A stretch of DNA of 64,000 nt from Bacillota bacterium (GCA_023410575.1 JAEYPP010000003.1:1-64000); one strand, 5' to 3'. Positions 15,229 to 24,103 are shown, counted from the first letter of the stretch. Notes: generated by a model not told the origin, from the letters alone. Program-made: numbers and translations.

Positions 15229-15558
15229 TTAGTCATCAAAATGGGAAGAACAATAAGTTTCAATACCATGTTCAACACAATAAGCTTGAAAACGTATGTC
15301 GGCACGTTCACCACCAAAAAGTTCTTGCATTTTCTCTAATACTTCGAATTCTGAACACGCTGGTGCTATTAAATTAATGATTTCGCTTGTACTTATTAAA
15401 TCTAGTATTGTTTCATATTCATATTCACTACCTTCTGGCATTCGTTCGGTAGGAAAATATTTATCATAACCCGAAACTACAATCTGTCCAAATTCATAAA
15501 TTGCTATGATTTTGGTATGAACCGTTTGATCTTTACTCTCAAACAATGTAATTTGCAT
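15229..15558 (-). CDS. Hypothetical protein, 109 aa
   Basis: A soluble acidic protein with no recognised domain, signal peptide or membrane segment. The first ~40 residues look like beta strands (MQITLFESKDQTVHTKIIAI, then YEFGQIVVSGYD) and the rest like helices; the last third has three cysteines. Codon use and a GGAGAG ribosome-binding site before the ATG support a real gene. It lies between arsC and a GNAT gene on the same strand, with separate-looking spacing on both sides. Confidence 0.7.
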   Translation of the reverse strand: MQITLFESKDQTVHTKIIAIYEFGQIVVSGYDKYFPTERMPEGSEYEYETILDLISTSEIINLIAPACSEFEVLEKMQELFGGERADIRFQAYCVEHGIETYCSSHFDD

Positions 15559-15623
15559 TTGAATCTCTCCAATCTAGACAAATGTTGTCGTAAGTATACT
15601 TTATCACATTGAATAAAAGAGTT

Positions 15624-16148
15624 CTAGTAATTTAATAAAGAGTACAGTCTCATATCCTCAACTTTACCATTTTTAACAGCATTGCATCGAAGTATTCCTT
15701 CGAATTCAAATCCTGCTTTTTCAAGTACACGACAAGAAGCTGTGTTATAAGCAAATGGTTCAGCAAATATTCTTATAATATCCGTATGTTTGAATACGTA
15801 ATTACAAATCTGCTTTACCGCACTCGTAGCAAAACCATTTCCCCAATATTCTTCTCCAATATAATAACCCGTCTCAGCAGTTCGATAATGTATATTGTCA
15901 CGTCGAAAAACTCCAATACTTCCAATTGCTTTATCATCCACTGTTATTGCAAATGCAAATGATTTCGTTGGATCAGCCGATAACATTGCCTCAATATATT
16001 CTATGGCATCCTTTTTTGTATAAGGAAATGGTAACCCGTCTCGCAAATTAGCATGAATTTTCTTGTTATTTAGCATAGTAGCTAGATCACTTGCATCTTC
16101 TAACCTCCATGCTCTGATTACGCATTCTTTATTTTTATCGTTCATCAT
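15624..16148 (-). CDS. GNAT acetyltransferase, RimJ/RimL type
   Basis: About 174 aa from the first ATG of a pair at 16148, which has GGAGG five bases before it; the longer frame starts with GTG inside that site. The RimJ/RimL pattern is clear: VIRAWRLEDASDLATMLNN, GSIGVFRRDN, TAETGYYIGEEYWGNGFATS with the acetyl-CoA loop, and NTASCRVLEKAGFEFEG. Relatives acetylate N-termini of ribosomal proteins or small molecules; the substrate here is unknown. Confidence 0.88.
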   Translation of the reverse strand: MMNDKNKECVIRAWRLEDASDLATMLNNKKIHANLRDGLPFPYTKKDAIEYIEAMLSADPTKSFAFAITVDDKAIGSIGVFRRDNIHYRTAETGYYIGEEYWGNGFATSAVKQICNYVFKHTDIIRIFAEPFAYNTASCRVLEKAGFEFEGILRCNAVKNGKVEDMRLYSLLNY

Positions 16149-16189
16149 ATAATCCTCCACTATTCTAATCGTGTAACTTCAATTACTCA

Positions 16190-16235
16190 TACTATTTTTC
16201 TTTTACTATTTTTCTTTTACTATTTTTGCTTTTTA
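16190..16235. repeat. Short T-rich tandem repeat
   Basis: The 14-base unit ACTATTTTTCTTTT occurs twice in full and a third time with one change, between the GNAT gene and the metallophosphoesterase stop. On the minus strand it is A-rich. It may vary in copy number by slippage. Confidence 0.5.
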
Positions 16236-16248
16236 CTTTTTAGCTATC

Positions 16249-17460
16249 TTACTTTGCAATAAATATACTAGTTGGTCCATCCGCTCCACCAATAATAGCG
16301 ATGTCTTCCTCCGTATTCTTTTGGTTTTTGTCTCCTATTACTGTGATATAAACAATTTCTGACCTTGAGCCTGTACGAATCGGATATCCCCATCCCCCAA
16401 TTCCAGAAGTTACAACTGCATGAAAGTTATCAATTACTTTTTCTCCATAAGTCATTTCATCAATTCCAAACAATTCTGAGAAAAAACCAACAGGCCATAA
16501 TTGACCGCCATGAGTATGTCCCGAAATCATTAAGTCAACTCCACAATCCTTTGCTTTTGAAATCTCCTTTGGCTGATGATCCATGAGAATCCAAAACTTT
16601 TCTTCCTCTAGGTTTTTTGTTAAGTCGGATAAATCAGCTCGATTGGAATAACCGGTGTATCCGGAATATCCAATATCCGCTCTTCCTATAACATAAACCT
16701 TATCGTTAACTAATAATGAGGTATCTTCTAGAATCGTGATTCCTGCATCCGTAATGTAACGATTGAAATCATTTTTCGTCATAGATGTCTCACGATAATA
16801 TAATGATAAATCATGATTTCCATATACGTAATAGGTACCATAAGTAGATTGAATGCTACCCAATACCTGAAACGCTTCTACGATCTCTTCCTGAGTTGTA
16901 TTATGATCTACAATATCTCCTACTAATAACACTACATCTACCTTATTATCTGATATTTGTTGACAATATGTTTTAAGTTTTTCTTCGTTTAATGTTGTTC
17001 CGAAATGCAAATCTGCGATTACAGTAATCGATAAAGTTTCACCTTTCGGTAACTTATCCGAATATATTTCGTATGTAGTAGTTTTAATATTGATTGAGTT
17101 TAGATATCCAGCAAAAATGTAGATTGCAGTTAATGCAAAACATAAAATTCCGCCACAATAGACTTTTTTCCAACCTTTGATAATTTTGTCTTTCTTAATG
17201 CATTTGCAAAGGATAAAATTAATGAGATCTGTTAGCAAATACATCTGAAATAAGAAAAAGACAATTACAAATCGAAAAGAGAAGATATTAACTGCTCCAA
17301 TAATACAAAGTATAGTTAAAACAGCTGCAAGTAGATAAGTAATCCACTTTTTCTTCTGAAAACATACAATGAATGGTAACTTCTTAAAATGTAAAAACAA
17401 ATAAACTCCAATTAATAAAACCCCAGCCATTGCGACGATAATCCCTGTCTGTAGATTCAT
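16249..17460 (-). CDS. Membrane-anchored metallophosphoesterase with GGADGPT tail
   Basis: 403 aa. About four hydrophobic segments fill the first ~125 residues. The calcineurin-like phosphoesterase core follows with all metal motifs: ADLHFG, VGDIVDH, YGNHD and SGHTHGGQ, as in YkuE/YaeI-type enzymes facing the outside. The last 20 residues (EEDIAIIGGADGPTSIFIAK) carry the GGADGPT signature known from beta subunits of sodium-pumping decarboxylases, which is out of place here. The substrate is unknown; a lipid or cell-wall phosphodiester is plausible. Confidence 0.88.
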   Translation of the reverse strand: MNLQTGIIVAMAGVLLIGVYLFLHFKKLPFIVCFQKKKWITYLLAAVLTILCIIGAVNIFSFRFVIVFFLFQMYLLTDLINFILCKCIKKDKIIKGWKKVYCGGILCFALTAIYIFAGYLNSINIKTTTYEIYSDKLPKGETLSITVIADLHFGTTLNEEKLKTYCQQISDNKVDVVLLVGDIVDHNTTQEEIVEAFQVLGSIQSTYGTYYVYGNHDLSLYYRETSMTKNDFNRYITDAGITILEDTSLLVNDKVYVIGRADIGYSGYTGYSNRADLSDLTKNLEEEKFWILMDHQPKEISKAKDCGVDLMISGHTHGGQLWPVGFFSELFGIDEMTYGEKVIDNFHAVVTSGIGGWGYPIRTGSRSEIVYITVIGDKNQKNTEEDIAIIGGADGPTSIFIAK

Positions 17461-17569
17461 TCGTATCCTCCGTCATTTTTATATGATATATTTACATATT
17501 ATAACATAAGAAAACCCACATATATACAATATTTATTACTTTTATTCTGAATATCTTGTCTTTTATCGA

Positions 17570-17608
17570 AAAAAATTGAAAAAAGCAACCATTTTAGTAG
17601 GTTGCTTT
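17570..17608 (-). terminator. Intrinsic terminator of the recombinase gene
   Basis: 9-bp stem AAAGCAACC/GGTTGCTTT (17582-17590 with 17600-17608) with a minus-strand T-run reaching ~17570. Confidence 0.85.
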
Positions 17609-17623
17609 CTACTGTAAAATCAT

Positions 17624-18283
17624 TTACGAAATCTCTAGTCCTTTATTCTTATTTTCTTTATTCCAACGAGTAGCATAATTATAGTAAGTTGATTTTTTTA
17701 GTCCTAAGATTCTCATGCAATCTACTGGGCGTATCTCGCCACGTTTTACTCGAATATACTCACTTGAGAATTTGCCAAATTCAATGGCATGGGGTCTTCC
17801 ATAATCGTCCCATTCTCCTCTTGCTTTCTTAGCTTCAATACCTTCCCGCTGACGCTTTTCCTTTTTTTCTAACTCTGCTTGGGCCATCGCAGCGTATAGC
17901 TCAATTAACATATTATTAACTGCATCCATTAACATAGCCGCCATACTATCTTCTAATGCAGATAAATCCATTAATGTAGTTGGCAGTTCTAAAATCATAA
18001 CACGAATGTCCCGGTCTTTAAAATAACGTAGTTCATTTAATGTTTCCTTCTTATTACGACCCAATCGATCGAGCTCAGTGATAATGAGTATATCACCTTG
18101 ATCCAAAACATCTTCCTTCATAACAATATATCGCTCACGATTAAAGTTCTTACCTGATTGTTGGTCAGTATAAATTCTTCGTAAAGGTAGATTATTTTTT
18201 TCACAATACTCCGTGATTTCTTTAATACCTCGGTCTAAATGCTGTTCTGCAGTACTTGTTCGATGATAACCAAAAACCTTCAT
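17624..18283 (-). CDS. Serine recombinase (resolvase/invertase family)
   Basis: About 219 aa from the ATG at 18283, preferred because GGAG lies nine bases upstream and the family core starts there (KVFGYHRTSTAEQHLDRGI with catalytic Ser10 and Arg8). LIITELDRLGRNKKETLNEL holds the conserved Asp-Arg-x-x-Arg of the active site. A long helix (~120-150) and a C-terminal helix-turn-helix (RPVDCMRILGLKKSTYYNYA) complete a small resolvase/DNA-invertase. No transposase, inverted repeats or plasmid genes are nearby, so it is a lone resolvase or a remnant. Confidence 0.88.
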   Translation of the reverse strand: MKVFGYHRTSTAEQHLDRGIKEITEYCEKNNLPLRRIYTDQQSGKNFNRERYIVMKEDVLDQGDILIITELDRLGRNKKETLNELRYFKDRDIRVMILELPTTLMDLSALEDSMAAMLMDAVNNMLIELYAAMAQAELEKKEKRQREGIEAKKARGEWDDYGRPHAIEFGKFSSEYIRVKRGEIRPVDCMRILGLKKSTYYNYATRWNKENKNKGLEIS

Positions 18284-18395
18284 TTTGTTGCTCTCCAATT
18301 TTCTTAAGTATGTTTTCATTATACATTATCCCATCCTTAAAAAGTTTGGTAGATTATGGTTTTAAGCTATTATCTAGCTATTCTCTTATATAAAT

Positions 18396-19220
18396 TTACG
18401 TTATTGAAAACCAATAAAACTTACGTTCGCGAAACAACTTAAATCCACATTTTTTCGCAGTGTTTTTAGACGCTAAATTAGATTCGATACAATCCCACTG
18501 TGCCACTAACCCTCTTTTACGACATTCATGAATAAAAGCTAATGTCAAAGCACTTGCAAGACCTTTTTGTCGATGATTTTCTTCCGTTACAATATCAATC
18601 GGAATAAATTGCTGAAAACGAGAGGTCCCTACAATTGAAGAAACAATTCGATTTTCAAATAGTGCAACAAATGCCATACTTGATAATAATAATTCTTCCT
18701 TACTATACCATGAATTGTCTATCATCTCCTGCAACATGGATGCATTCTCAATGTTACCATTCTCCACCTCATGTAATAGCTGTTCATCTACTTGTGTAAT
18801 TTGATATCCTTCTGGTATTATAACATCTTTGACCTTATCTCCCATTCGAAGTGAATACTCGCTTTCACTATTCATTGATTTTTCAGCAAATAAAGATTGC
18901 ATTATTAATAACATAGAATCTTGTGTAGCTGAAAACTCAAAACATTCACATTCATCCTCCAATAGATTAGGAAAGAGCTCATTATTTAAAAATTCTGCAA
19001 ATTCATCAATTTCTTCTTTCGTTTCAATCTTACCAAGTATAGAGAATCCTCCAACTGGCTCAGAATATACAACTGCTATTTTAGGTTGCTGTTCATCATT
19101 CGTATAAACATCGCCCTTACTTAATCCACAAGCGATTCCAGAGTAGCTTGGGCTTTTATCACAAACAATTTTGCTCAAATCACCTATCTTTTTAGGGTTT
19201 ATTTTACGGTAGTTACTCAT
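18396..19220 (-). CDS. GNAT acetyltransferase (PF12746 type)
   Basis: 274 aa with the two-part layout of this family: a variable N-terminal domain (to ~140) and a C-terminal GNAT fold with TEENHRQKGLASALTLAFIH, then CRKRGLVAQWDCIESNLASK and NTAKKCGFKLF. The WDCxxxNLAS segment matches the WDAQNLAS of the pseudogene at 5849-6610, so the two are paralogues and this one is intact. Substrate unknown. AAAAGGAG precedes the ATG. An AT-rich gap of over 600 bases follows on its 5' side. Confidence 0.85.
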   Translation of the reverse strand: MSNYRKINPKKIGDLSKIVCDKSPSYSGIACGLSKGDVYTNDEQQPKIAVVYSEPVGGFSILGKIETKEEIDEFAEFLNNELFPNLLEDECECFEFSATQDSMLLIMQSLFAEKSMNSESEYSLRMGDKVKDVIIPEGYQITQVDEQLLHEVENGNIENASMLQEMIDNSWYSKEELLLSSMAFVALFENRIVSSIVGTSRFQQFIPIDIVTEENHRQKGLASALTLAFIHECRKRGLVAQWDCIESNLASKNTAKKCGFKLFRERKFYWFSIT

Positions 19221-19653
19221 CCTTTTTCTCCTTTTGTTCTAATAGTTAATTTGCAAACTTAATATTCACAATTTCATCCGCTATTACTTTCTCATCAATT
19301 ACATAAATATTACTTTTACTCTTTAATTTTCTATTCTATCATAAATTTTACATATATTCCAATAAGAAATAAATCTACCTATTTATTTCTTATTTGTTTA
19401 CATAATATTTTTATGAATTAGTCTAAGCAATTATCAGCCCTTTTGCAACACGGATGTTTATCCCCTCCATAAATCAACTTAATTTACCAATGCCATATAT
19501 TACTATTTTTTCTTATCATTAACACGCTTTTCTACATTATTTTTTTTACTTTCTACTTATTAAGTCCATAAATGTATCATCATTTACATTGGACGTCTAT
19601 AATCTTGTTTGATACATTTTTGTACTACACTTTCATTTTGCTTTGTTATGTGC

Positions 19654-19671
19654 ATAAAAGTATACTTTTAT
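19654..19671. promoter_or_regulatory. 18-bp perfect palindrome
   Basis: ATAAAAGTATACTTTTAT reads the same on both strands. It lies alone in the gap 19221-19898, about 55 bases left of the long hairpin, and could be an operator for a dimeric regulator. No cognate protein can be named. Confidence 0.4.
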
Positions 19672-19725
19672 ATACTACAAATTATGGTTGGAATATTATG
19701 GTATATTAAAACTTTAATAAATAAG

Positions 19726-19834
19726 CGTAAAATATCAGAAATGCTCATATTAAGACTTAATAACGGTCAGGCATATGTTAATACCTAATTTGTTATTTCG
19801 TCTTTCTATGAGCATTTTACGAGGTCCTTTTTTT
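19726..19834. ncRNA. Putative structured RNA or long stem-loop
   Basis: Arms of 26 bases (19739-19764 and 19792-19817) form helices of 11, 5 and 6 bp separated by two symmetric 2x2 internal loops, with a 27-base apical part that can pair GGT/ACC. The base can extend by CGTA/TACG. On the plus strand seven Ts follow at 19828-19834, ten bases past the stem. No open frame crosses it. It may be an RNA gene or an unusual terminator. The remaining gap 19221-19725 is AT-rich with no gene seen. Confidence 0.45.
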
Positions 19835-19898
19835 ACAAAAAAAAATTATTGTATTATGTATGTATTAAATTTTCAACTTATAATATCTTATAAAACTA

Positions 19899-20261
19899 TC
19901 ATCTATGCTGTGAAACAATTCGTTGTAATTCCATAATCTCAGCTTTGCTAAGTGTTTGTGAATTCAAGTATTCAACTAAAAATGTATTAAGTGATCCATT
20001 AAAAAGTTTATCAAGCAATACCTTTGTTTCTGTTCGTTGGACGGTTCTCTTAGATATAAGTGCATGGCATAAGAAGCCCGGTTCTTCTCTTGCTATAGCT
20101 CCTTTATCAATGAGTCGTTTGATTACCGTGTAAGTCGTATTTTTTTCCCAACCAATATATTCTTTTACAATTTTTGCAATATCCTTTGCAGCTAGAACTT
20201 TGTTTGACCATAGTAGTTCCATGATATTTAATTCACCTTCATGCAATCGGATCTCTCCCAT
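19899..20261 (-). CDS. BlaI/MecI/CopY-family repressor
   Basis: 120 aa, a typical BlaI-family length. The winged helix is visible as HEGELNIMELLWSNKVLAAK, IVKEYIGWEKNTTYTVIKRL and IDKGAIAREEPG, and the C-terminal helices form the dimer part. Family members bind TACA-n2-TGTA operators and are released when BlaR1/MecR1 cleaves them. A matching operator lies 77 bases upstream (20338-20349), so it probably represses itself. No BlaR1-like sensor protease or beta-lactamase is adjacent, so this is an orphan whose inducer is unknown. Confidence 0.9.
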   Translation of the reverse strand: MGEIRLHEGELNIMELLWSNKVLAAKDIAKIVKEYIGWEKNTTYTVIKRLIDKGAIAREEPGFLCHALISKRTVQRTETKVLLDKLFNGSLNTFLVEYLNSQTLSKAEIMELQRIVSQHR

Positions 20262-20337
20262 AGTTTTCTCCTTTCACTCTCCAAACACTCAATTCTACAT
20301 CAATAGAATGCCAATTGAAGCGTGCGTAAGATTATAT

Positions 20338-20349
20338 CTACATTTGTAG
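20338..20349. promoter_or_regulatory. BlaI-type operator
   Basis: CTACATTTGTAG fits the TACA-n2-TGTA dyad bound by BlaI/MecI repressors and lies upstream of the blaI-like gene. Confidence 0.6.
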
Positions 20350-20510
20350 ACTGGTAACATATACCATCATTTTACAAAATGAAATTTATTTTGTCAATAT
20401 ATTTCCAGTCTACTCTTTTTCCTTTCTATTGTATTTCCGTTATTTTATCAATCATTCGTATCTGTAATATTAACATATAGTAACGCCAAATTGAATGATA
20501 TCACTATGAG

Positions 20511-21317
20511 TTACATACATAAATCATAATAAAAGGCATACTGTTGTACAATACCAGCAACTCCCTTATAATATTCAAAAGGAAAGCCATTCTCATAATT
20601 TTGATTCAATACATGATTAATATGAGTATCTACTGGAAAGGCATCAAGATGATGGAGTCCATAAAGACAGATACACTCTGCTACTTTAATTCCAACGCCA
20701 TACAAATGAAGCAGTTGTTCTTTTGCATTTTCATAATCCAACTTTTTTAACTCTTCAAGAGAAAAGTTTTGATTCATAATCATCTGTGAAGTTTTTTGAA
20801 TGTACTTGGCACGATAACCAAGATTACAAGCTTTCAAATCTTCAAGGGTTGCTTGCGCTAAAGTTTTAGCTGTTGGAAATGTATAATAGACCTCGCCATA
20901 TTGATTTTCTTTTGCTTCTCCGTACCTTTCACAAACTGTTTCAATACACTTCTTTATTCTTGGAATAGTATTACGTTGAGAAATCAAGAAAGAAATGATC
21001 ATTTCCCACAAATCTTGACCAAGGATACGAATACCCCATCCAAACTCCATCGCAGTCTTCATGTAATTGTCTGAATCATTGACCAGCTCAGTTACAATGT
21101 CATAGGAGTCTGTCAAACCTAAGTACGATTTCCATTTTAGTTCATATTCTTCCTTTGTACAGGACAATGTAACATTATTACCTTCTTGCCTAATCTCCAA
21201 ATAGTTGCCAAATGCTACAACCTCATACGAGTTTCGTTCATTTTTTCTCATACGAAAACACTGTCCTGAATTACATATTTTTTCTATATCAAAGTTATCA
21301 ACTTGAATCTGATACAT
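20511..21317 (-). CDS. ogg: 8-oxoguanine DNA glycosylase/AP lyase
   Basis: 268 aa with the OGG N-terminal domain (CNSGQCFRMRKN, like the eukaryotic OGG1 start) and the helix-hairpin-helix GPD domain. LYGVGIKVAECICLYGL gives the catalytic Lys211, and DAFPVDTHI the conserved Asp230. QDLWEMIISFLISQRN is the OGG/AlkA family helix. It removes 8-oxoguanine from DNA and nicks the strand. It is a monocistronic gene next to the BlaI-type repressor, with which no link is evident. Confidence 0.92.
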   Translation of the reverse strand: MYQIQVDNFDIEKICNSGQCFRMRKNERNSYEVVAFGNYLEIRQEGNNVTLSCTKEEYELKWKSYLGLTDSYDIVTELVNDSDNYMKTAMEFGWGIRILGQDLWEMIISFLISQRNTIPRIKKCIETVCERYGEAKENQYGEVYYTFPTAKTLAQATLEDLKACNLGYRAKYIQKTSQMIMNQNFSLEELKKLDYENAKEQLLHLYGVGIKVAECICLYGLHHLDAFPVDTHINHVLNQNYENGFPFEYYKGVAGIVQQYAFYYDLCM

Positions 21318-21881
21318 TTAACTCCCTCATTTCTTTCAACGAATCTACAAAATACTATCTATAATTACGATATCACACTAGGTCATAGTAATACTATCGT
21401 TAAGTATTGGATTTGTAAATGCTGAATTTGATACCAGTTATATATTCATAGGATATAACAGTGTTTGAATTACAAACAAGTAGTGAAATTGCTTTTGTAC
21501 TCGAGCATTATGTGTATCAAATGTAGCTATACTTTGGGCCTGTATTTTAGGCCCTTATGTACCGTTACGAACTTCATTCAAGCGAAAGCGTGTTGCGTAT
21601 AAATTATGTTTGTCATTCCATACTCCTAACATTTACTTGTGGAAAATGACGTCAAATCTTTGTAATAAACAGTTATTCGAAAGGTTACGTTATATAGCAT
21701 CACTCGCTTTTGCCTAAAAAATAGTGTACGAAACCTAGCTACGCCTACCAATATTTAGTTTCGTAGTTTCTCACTATTTAATTGGTTTTTCATTAACGTT
21801 TCCCCCTTAGGAAATTTAATATTACTTTATTATTATAGTTATTCTTGAAATCATCAAATAGAGTATCTACAAAGCCACCTA
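21318..21881. other. Gene-free interval with hairpins
   Basis: 564 bases with no supported gene. Two structures stand out: a short hairpin GGGCCT/AGGCCC near 21535-21553, and a larger one (AAATAGTG-TACGAAAC at 21719-21734 with GTTTCGTA at 21758-21765 and CACTATTT at 21772-21779). AAAATGACGTCAAA (21643-21656) recurs exactly at 54759-54772. The interval may hold a decayed element. Confidence 0.4.
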
Positions 21882-23162
21882 CTACTTCAAACAAAAAATA
21901 GCATAATACGGAATATTCTTCACATGATTCGTAAATTCAAAATTTCTTGAAGAAACCCGAATCGAATAAGGTGTGTCATGTGTTGATTTAAAAATACCAA
22001 TGCTCTTTCCTCTGGAATTCTCATTGATTTTTGCTTCGATTGGAACAATTCCATCACTTGTTTTTATTAAGAAATCTATCTTCGCCAAGGAATTAGACTC
22101 CCAGAAGTTTGGTGTATACCCTCTTGCAGTTAAGCTTTGCATCATATAATTCTCAATTATTGTCTTTTGACGCAAGTTCTCATCAACAAAAAGGAACTCT
22201 TCCTTCATTCCAATCAACGTATTTAGAATACCAACATCTGGAAGAAACAGCTTAAATTGTAGTGTATCATTATCAGCTTCGTCTTCTGCCTTGTCGTATG
22301 TATTTTTCGTACATTTATAAAGATAGGAATTGTCTACAAGGTAAGCAATTGCATCTTTATAGAGTGCATAGGTTGCGCCCTTTCGAATAAAACGATATTG
22401 GAACTTTTTATTTTCCTTCATTAGTTGAGTCGTCATAACATCAAACACTTGAGATATCTTTAACGCATCACTTTCATTCAACTGCTTCATCGCACGTTCA
22501 ATCAAAGTTCGATAAATATTCTGATGAACTTCCGAAATGTTTTGATTGCCTTCCATTGTAATAAAATCATTCACTGCGGCAGGCATTCCACCAACTAACA
22601 GATAATCTTCGAAGGAATTAAGCAACTCTTTGTGTACAATCTCAGGAACTTTACGACTCGTTTGATAATGACCTTTAATAACTTCGGTATACCATTCATT
22701 ACCTTCTGCTATGAGATATTCATCAAACTCCATTGGGTACATCCTAAGCTCTGTAAATAAATCTTCTTCATGCTCTACAGTTTCACTCGCTATCACGATA
22801 ATTGGAACGTTACTGCCAGCACGAACCAAATCACAGAGCATAATGACAGCCTCTGGACAACTGCCAATCTCATCAAAGATAAATAATAGGTTGCCAATAT
22901 ACTCGTTTGGAATATGAAAATGCAAACATAATAGCTCTATAATATTATAATCATGTTCAACCGATATGCACTCTTTTTGTACAAGGGAACGTATTGCTGC
23001 ATTCGTTTCAAAATTAACATATAAATTACCCTCATAAAATGACTTAGCAAAATCAAGGGCTAAAAAGGTTTTACCTACGCCCTTGATTCCAGATATCCAT
23101 ATTGGTTGATGATTCTCACTATCTTTCCACTCGATTAATTGGTTGATTGCATTTCGTTTCAA
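21882..23162 (-). CDS. AAA-family ATPase with DUF4143 domain
   Basis: About 426 aa. The start is placed at TTG 23162 because it overlaps the rluD stop as TTGA and has GAGGTG six bases before it; a GTG at 23171 is the alternative. Residues ~1-200 are an AAA_14 ATPase: Walker A SGIKGVGKTF, Walker B LLFIFDEIGSCPEA. The C-terminal DUF4143 part has DFLIKTSDGIVPIEAKIN, the pattern of a PD-(D/E)xK nuclease-like core. Such proteins are widespread, variable and of unclear role, perhaps defence or mobile-element related. Coupling to rluD is probably incidental. Confidence 0.85.
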   Translation of the reverse strand: MKRNAINQLIEWKDSENHQPIWISGIKGVGKTFLALDFAKSFYEGNLYVNFETNAAIRSLVQKECISVEHDYNIIELLCLHFHIPNEYIGNLLFIFDEIGSCPEAVIMLCDLVRAGSNVPIIVIASETVEHEEDLFTELRMYPMEFDEYLIAEGNEWYTEVIKGHYQTSRKVPEIVHKELLNSFEDYLLVGGMPAAVNDFITMEGNQNISEVHQNIYRTLIERAMKQLNESDALKISQVFDVMTTQLMKENKKFQYRFIRKGATYALYKDAIAYLVDNSYLYKCTKNTYDKAEDEADNDTLQFKLFLPDVGILNTLIGMKEEFLFVDENLRQKTIIENYMMQSLTARGYTPNFWESNSLAKIDFLIKTSDGIVPIEAKINENSRGKSIGIFKSTHDTPYSIRVSSRNFEFTNHVKNIPYYAIFCLK

Positions 23163-24085
23163 TTTAAGCACCTCAATTTATTCATAAGAGTTGTAAAATA
23201 TTCTGGCAACGGAGCCTCAAATTCAACATATTCCTTTGTAGTTGGGTGTATAAAGCCAAGCACTCTTGCATGAAGGGCTTGCCCTTCTAACTTAAACGTA
23301 TCTTTTGTATAACCATACACATCATCACCAAGTAATGGATGGTGTATACTAGCCATATGAACGCGAATCTGATGCGTTCTTCCTGTTTCAAGTGAACACT
23401 CAATATGTGCATATTTTGTACCGAAGTTTTCAAGTACTTTGTAATGCGTAACCGCACGTTTTCCATTCTTATGGTTGATTGACATTTTCTTTCGGTCAAT
23501 TGGATGACGACCAAGTGGGGCATCGATGGTACCTTCTATCTCTTTAAATGCTTGATAACAGATTGCATTATATTTTCTAGTAATCGAATGCACCTTTAAC
23601 TGATCTGCAATGCATTGATGTGCATTGTCATTCTTGCAAATAACTAAAATGCCAGTTGTATTCATATCAATACGATGAACAATACCAGGTCGTAGAACAC
23701 CATTAATACCCGATAAACGATCTTTGCAGTGATAAAGTAAACCATTTACCAAAGTACCAGAATAATGCCCTGCAGCAGGATGTACCACCATTCCTTTTCC
23801 TTTATTGACGATAATAATATCTTCGTCCTCATACATAATATCAAGCGGAATATCTTCTGCTTCGATATTTAAGTCAACTGGAGTAGGAACCGTGTAAGTG
23901 ATACATTCACCTTTTGTTACTTTATAATTCGGCTTGATTGGTTTATCATTGACAAACACAAGACCATCTTTTATCAGTTTCTGAAGATAAGAACGAGATA
24001 AATCCTCTTCAATCTCAGATAATACACTATCAATACGTAATCCTGCGTATTCCTCTTCTACTACGTATTTTTCTACTCTATCCAA
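23159..24085 (-). CDS. rluD: RluD-type 23S rRNA pseudouridine synthase
   Basis: 308 aa. An N-terminal S4 RNA-binding domain (AGLRIDSVLSEIEEDLSRSY, then LQKLIKDGLVFVNDKPIK) precedes the RluA-family catalytic domain with VHRIDMNTTGILVICK, where the aspartate is the nucleophile. The C-terminus has ETGRTHQIRVHMASIHHPLL. It converts uridines of 23S rRNA helix 69 (RluD) or a related site. The start is TTG at 24085 with GAGG seven bases upstream. It is translationally coupled to lspA upstream, as in many Firmicutes. Confidence 0.93.
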   Translation of the reverse strand: MDRVEKYVVEEEYAGLRIDSVLSEIEEDLSRSYLQKLIKDGLVFVNDKPIKPNYKVTKGECITYTVPTPVDLNIEAEDIPLDIMYEDEDIIIVNKGKGMVVHPAAGHYSGTLVNGLLYHCKDRLSGINGVLRPGIVHRIDMNTTGILVICKNDNAHQCIADQLKVHSITRKYNAICYQAFKEIEGTIDAPLGRHPIDRKKMSINHKNGKRAVTHYKVLENFGTKYAHIECSLETGRTHQIRVHMASIHHPLLGDDVYGYTKDTFKLEGQALHARVLGFIHPTTKEYVEFEAPLPEYFTTLMNKLRCLN

Positions 24086-24103
24086 CCTATATCCTCATTT
24101 CAC

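Noticed and set aside
19726..19834. Integron attC site or hammerhead ribozyme
   Set aside because: The attC core boxes at the outer ends and the CTGATGA/GAAA ribozyme core are absent.
17624..20261. Integrated prophage or transposon around the recombinase
   Set aside because: No structural phage, transposase or attachment repeats were seen.
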